Assembly: GCA_018136815.1 (NCBI GenBank) | Contig: CM030933.1 | Coordinates: 2,239,344-2,303,343, forward strand | Direction: 5' to 3' | DNA length: 64,000 nt | From: Isochrysis galbana | Taxonomy: Eukaryota > Haptophyta > Isochrysidales > Isochrysidaceae | Part shown: positions 63,001 to 64,000 of the stretch, one piece after another | How the letters are laid out: the number at the start of each line of letters is the position of its first letter | How positions within the stretch are numbered: the stretch's first letter is position 1 | Notes under the pieces: generated by a model | What the model was told of the DNA's origin: nothing | The model's database searches: none | Seen by the model: only the letters and a program-made list of their open reading frames with translations | Program-made: the position numbers and the translations under genes

Positions 63001-64000
63001 GACACGGGGGGAGCGCTAACAAGGAAACAAAGGGCGCGCACACACAAGAAAACGAGGGAGGGGGATCGAGCATGATCAACCCCGACCTAACACACTTGGG
63101 AAGAGAGAGGGGGGGGGAGGAGGTTCGGGGAATCCCGATCGGACGGAGGGGACGCGCGGACGAAGCGAAACCAAAACTCGCAAAGGGGGGAAACCAAGGG
63201 GGAGAGAGAGGCTCCCTAGGGGAAACCTAAGGGCGGCGCTCTCCCCCTAACCGCGACAACGTCGGCCTCGTAGCAAAAACGCTTGACGCTTGAGCTCGCC
63301 GAGAGGCTCGCTTAACAATGTCACGATTCCTGGTCCGAGCGACTGTATGTATGGATTCGAGAGAAAGCCAAAAACAACATACGACACAAAGAGCAATCCG
63401 ACACTCAACAGCGACGAAAACCCATAACGTCCATGGAATAAACAGGTCACCCAGTGGCTGGCACAGGAGTAAGGCGTGGAACAAGTTACCCAGCTATCTA
63501 CTTAGTTGGCTATCTACCGGTCTCTTGGCACTCAAACTTACCTGAACAAGTTCGGGTGTATCGAGTCCAAATAGGCGCAGTCTTCTTCCCGTTCAACGCT
63601 CCCTTCTTCTCCCTCTCATTTAGGGACGGCTGCACATTGTCTGCTTCTGCTTCGTTGTCGACGTGTTGTGTTTCACCCCCTAGCATCAGGATATCGAATA
63701 TATTGAGTCAATATTTAGGCACTGTGCCTCCAAAGGCCAACAAGCAATAGAGAACCCAGCGGCGAGAGACGCCGATCGCATAGTCTTCAGCATTGTTGTG
63801 GTGTGCACAGACGGGGCGCGGTTCAATCGCGCGCGTGTGTGCCCACACACGCACGCCACACCGCACGCCGCAGCACGGCCAATGCCCATGAATGAGCACC
63901 ACCTGCTAGACATGGTGAATGGTGACTGGCGGCACCGTCGGGGGGAGGGGGAGGGGGCAATGGGAGCGGAGAAAGGGCGAGGAGGGCGTGGGCGTGGGCG
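63001..64000. other. Right-edge region, LINE-like remnants and spacer
   Basis: 63001-63250 is purine-rich and may be decayed LINE sequence. 63468-63519 (AGTAAGGCGTGGAACAAGTTACCCAGCTATCTACTTAG...) repeats the inverse of 42015-42070. 63700-63990 has no recognisable gene. Confidence 0.35.

Overview
This is nuclear DNA of a GC-rich eukaryote, most likely a single-celled photosynthetic alga. Several genes are split by short GT-AG introns (68-193 bp) whose phases can be followed exactly. One gene encodes a probable plastid thylakoid protein. Others are eukaryote-only: a complex I NDUFA5 subunit, the SYF2 splicing factor, a SIZ/PIAS SUMO ligase and a UBL-UBA shuttle protein. The thylakoid-protein style, the polypyrimidine-rich leaders and the abundant repeats would suit a haptophyte or pelagophyte, but the window alone cannot fix the taxon.

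Layout of the better-supported genes: pepsin-like aspartic protease (1631-2812, +); protein with two Tudor-like repeats (4746-5773, +); DEG7/NMA111-type double HtrA protease in four exons (8592-12307, -); one-TM proline-rich plastid protein in four exons (13690-14863, +); a lower-GC island with a 150-aa unknown and two LRR proteins (19369-22679); NEK-like kinase (23685-26064, -) divergent from SYF2 (26268-26990, +); peptide deformylase (28970-29659, -); SIZ1-like E3 with SAP, PHD, PINIT and SP-RING (34484-36487, +); riboflavin kinase (37829-38533, -); UBL-STI1/XPC-UBA protein in five exons (42793-45598, +); NDUFA5 in four exons (47224-48226, -); tandemly duplicated solute-binding surface protein with a signal peptide and C-terminal TM anchor (59014-61878, +). 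These are unrelated housekeeping genes, and I see no operon-like or cluster logic.

The space between genes is filled with one interlocking family of retroelements. Non-LTR retrotransposon (LINE) remnants carry an ORF that starts MER(A), has a KRPR basic stretch, CCCH fingers and the start of an APE-type endonuclease, and ends in an L1-like C-terminal zinc knuckle. No copy has a reverse transcriptase core. Several copies are internally deleted so that the 5' end is joined directly to 3' sequence. About 0.9-kb non-autonomous elements share the same 5'-terminal hairpin and have perfect 17-19 bp target-site duplications. A separate 56-92 bp repeat starts GT, ends AG and looks introner-like. Minisatellites and homopolymer tracts fill much of the rest.

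The most interesting signals are: the covarying 5'-terminal hairpin shared by autonomous and non-autonomous elements, only a few bases from the start codon; the introner-like repeat; the 99%-identical 1,275-bp in-frame duplication inside the solute-binding protein; and the LRR gene bracketed by 153-bp direct repeats.
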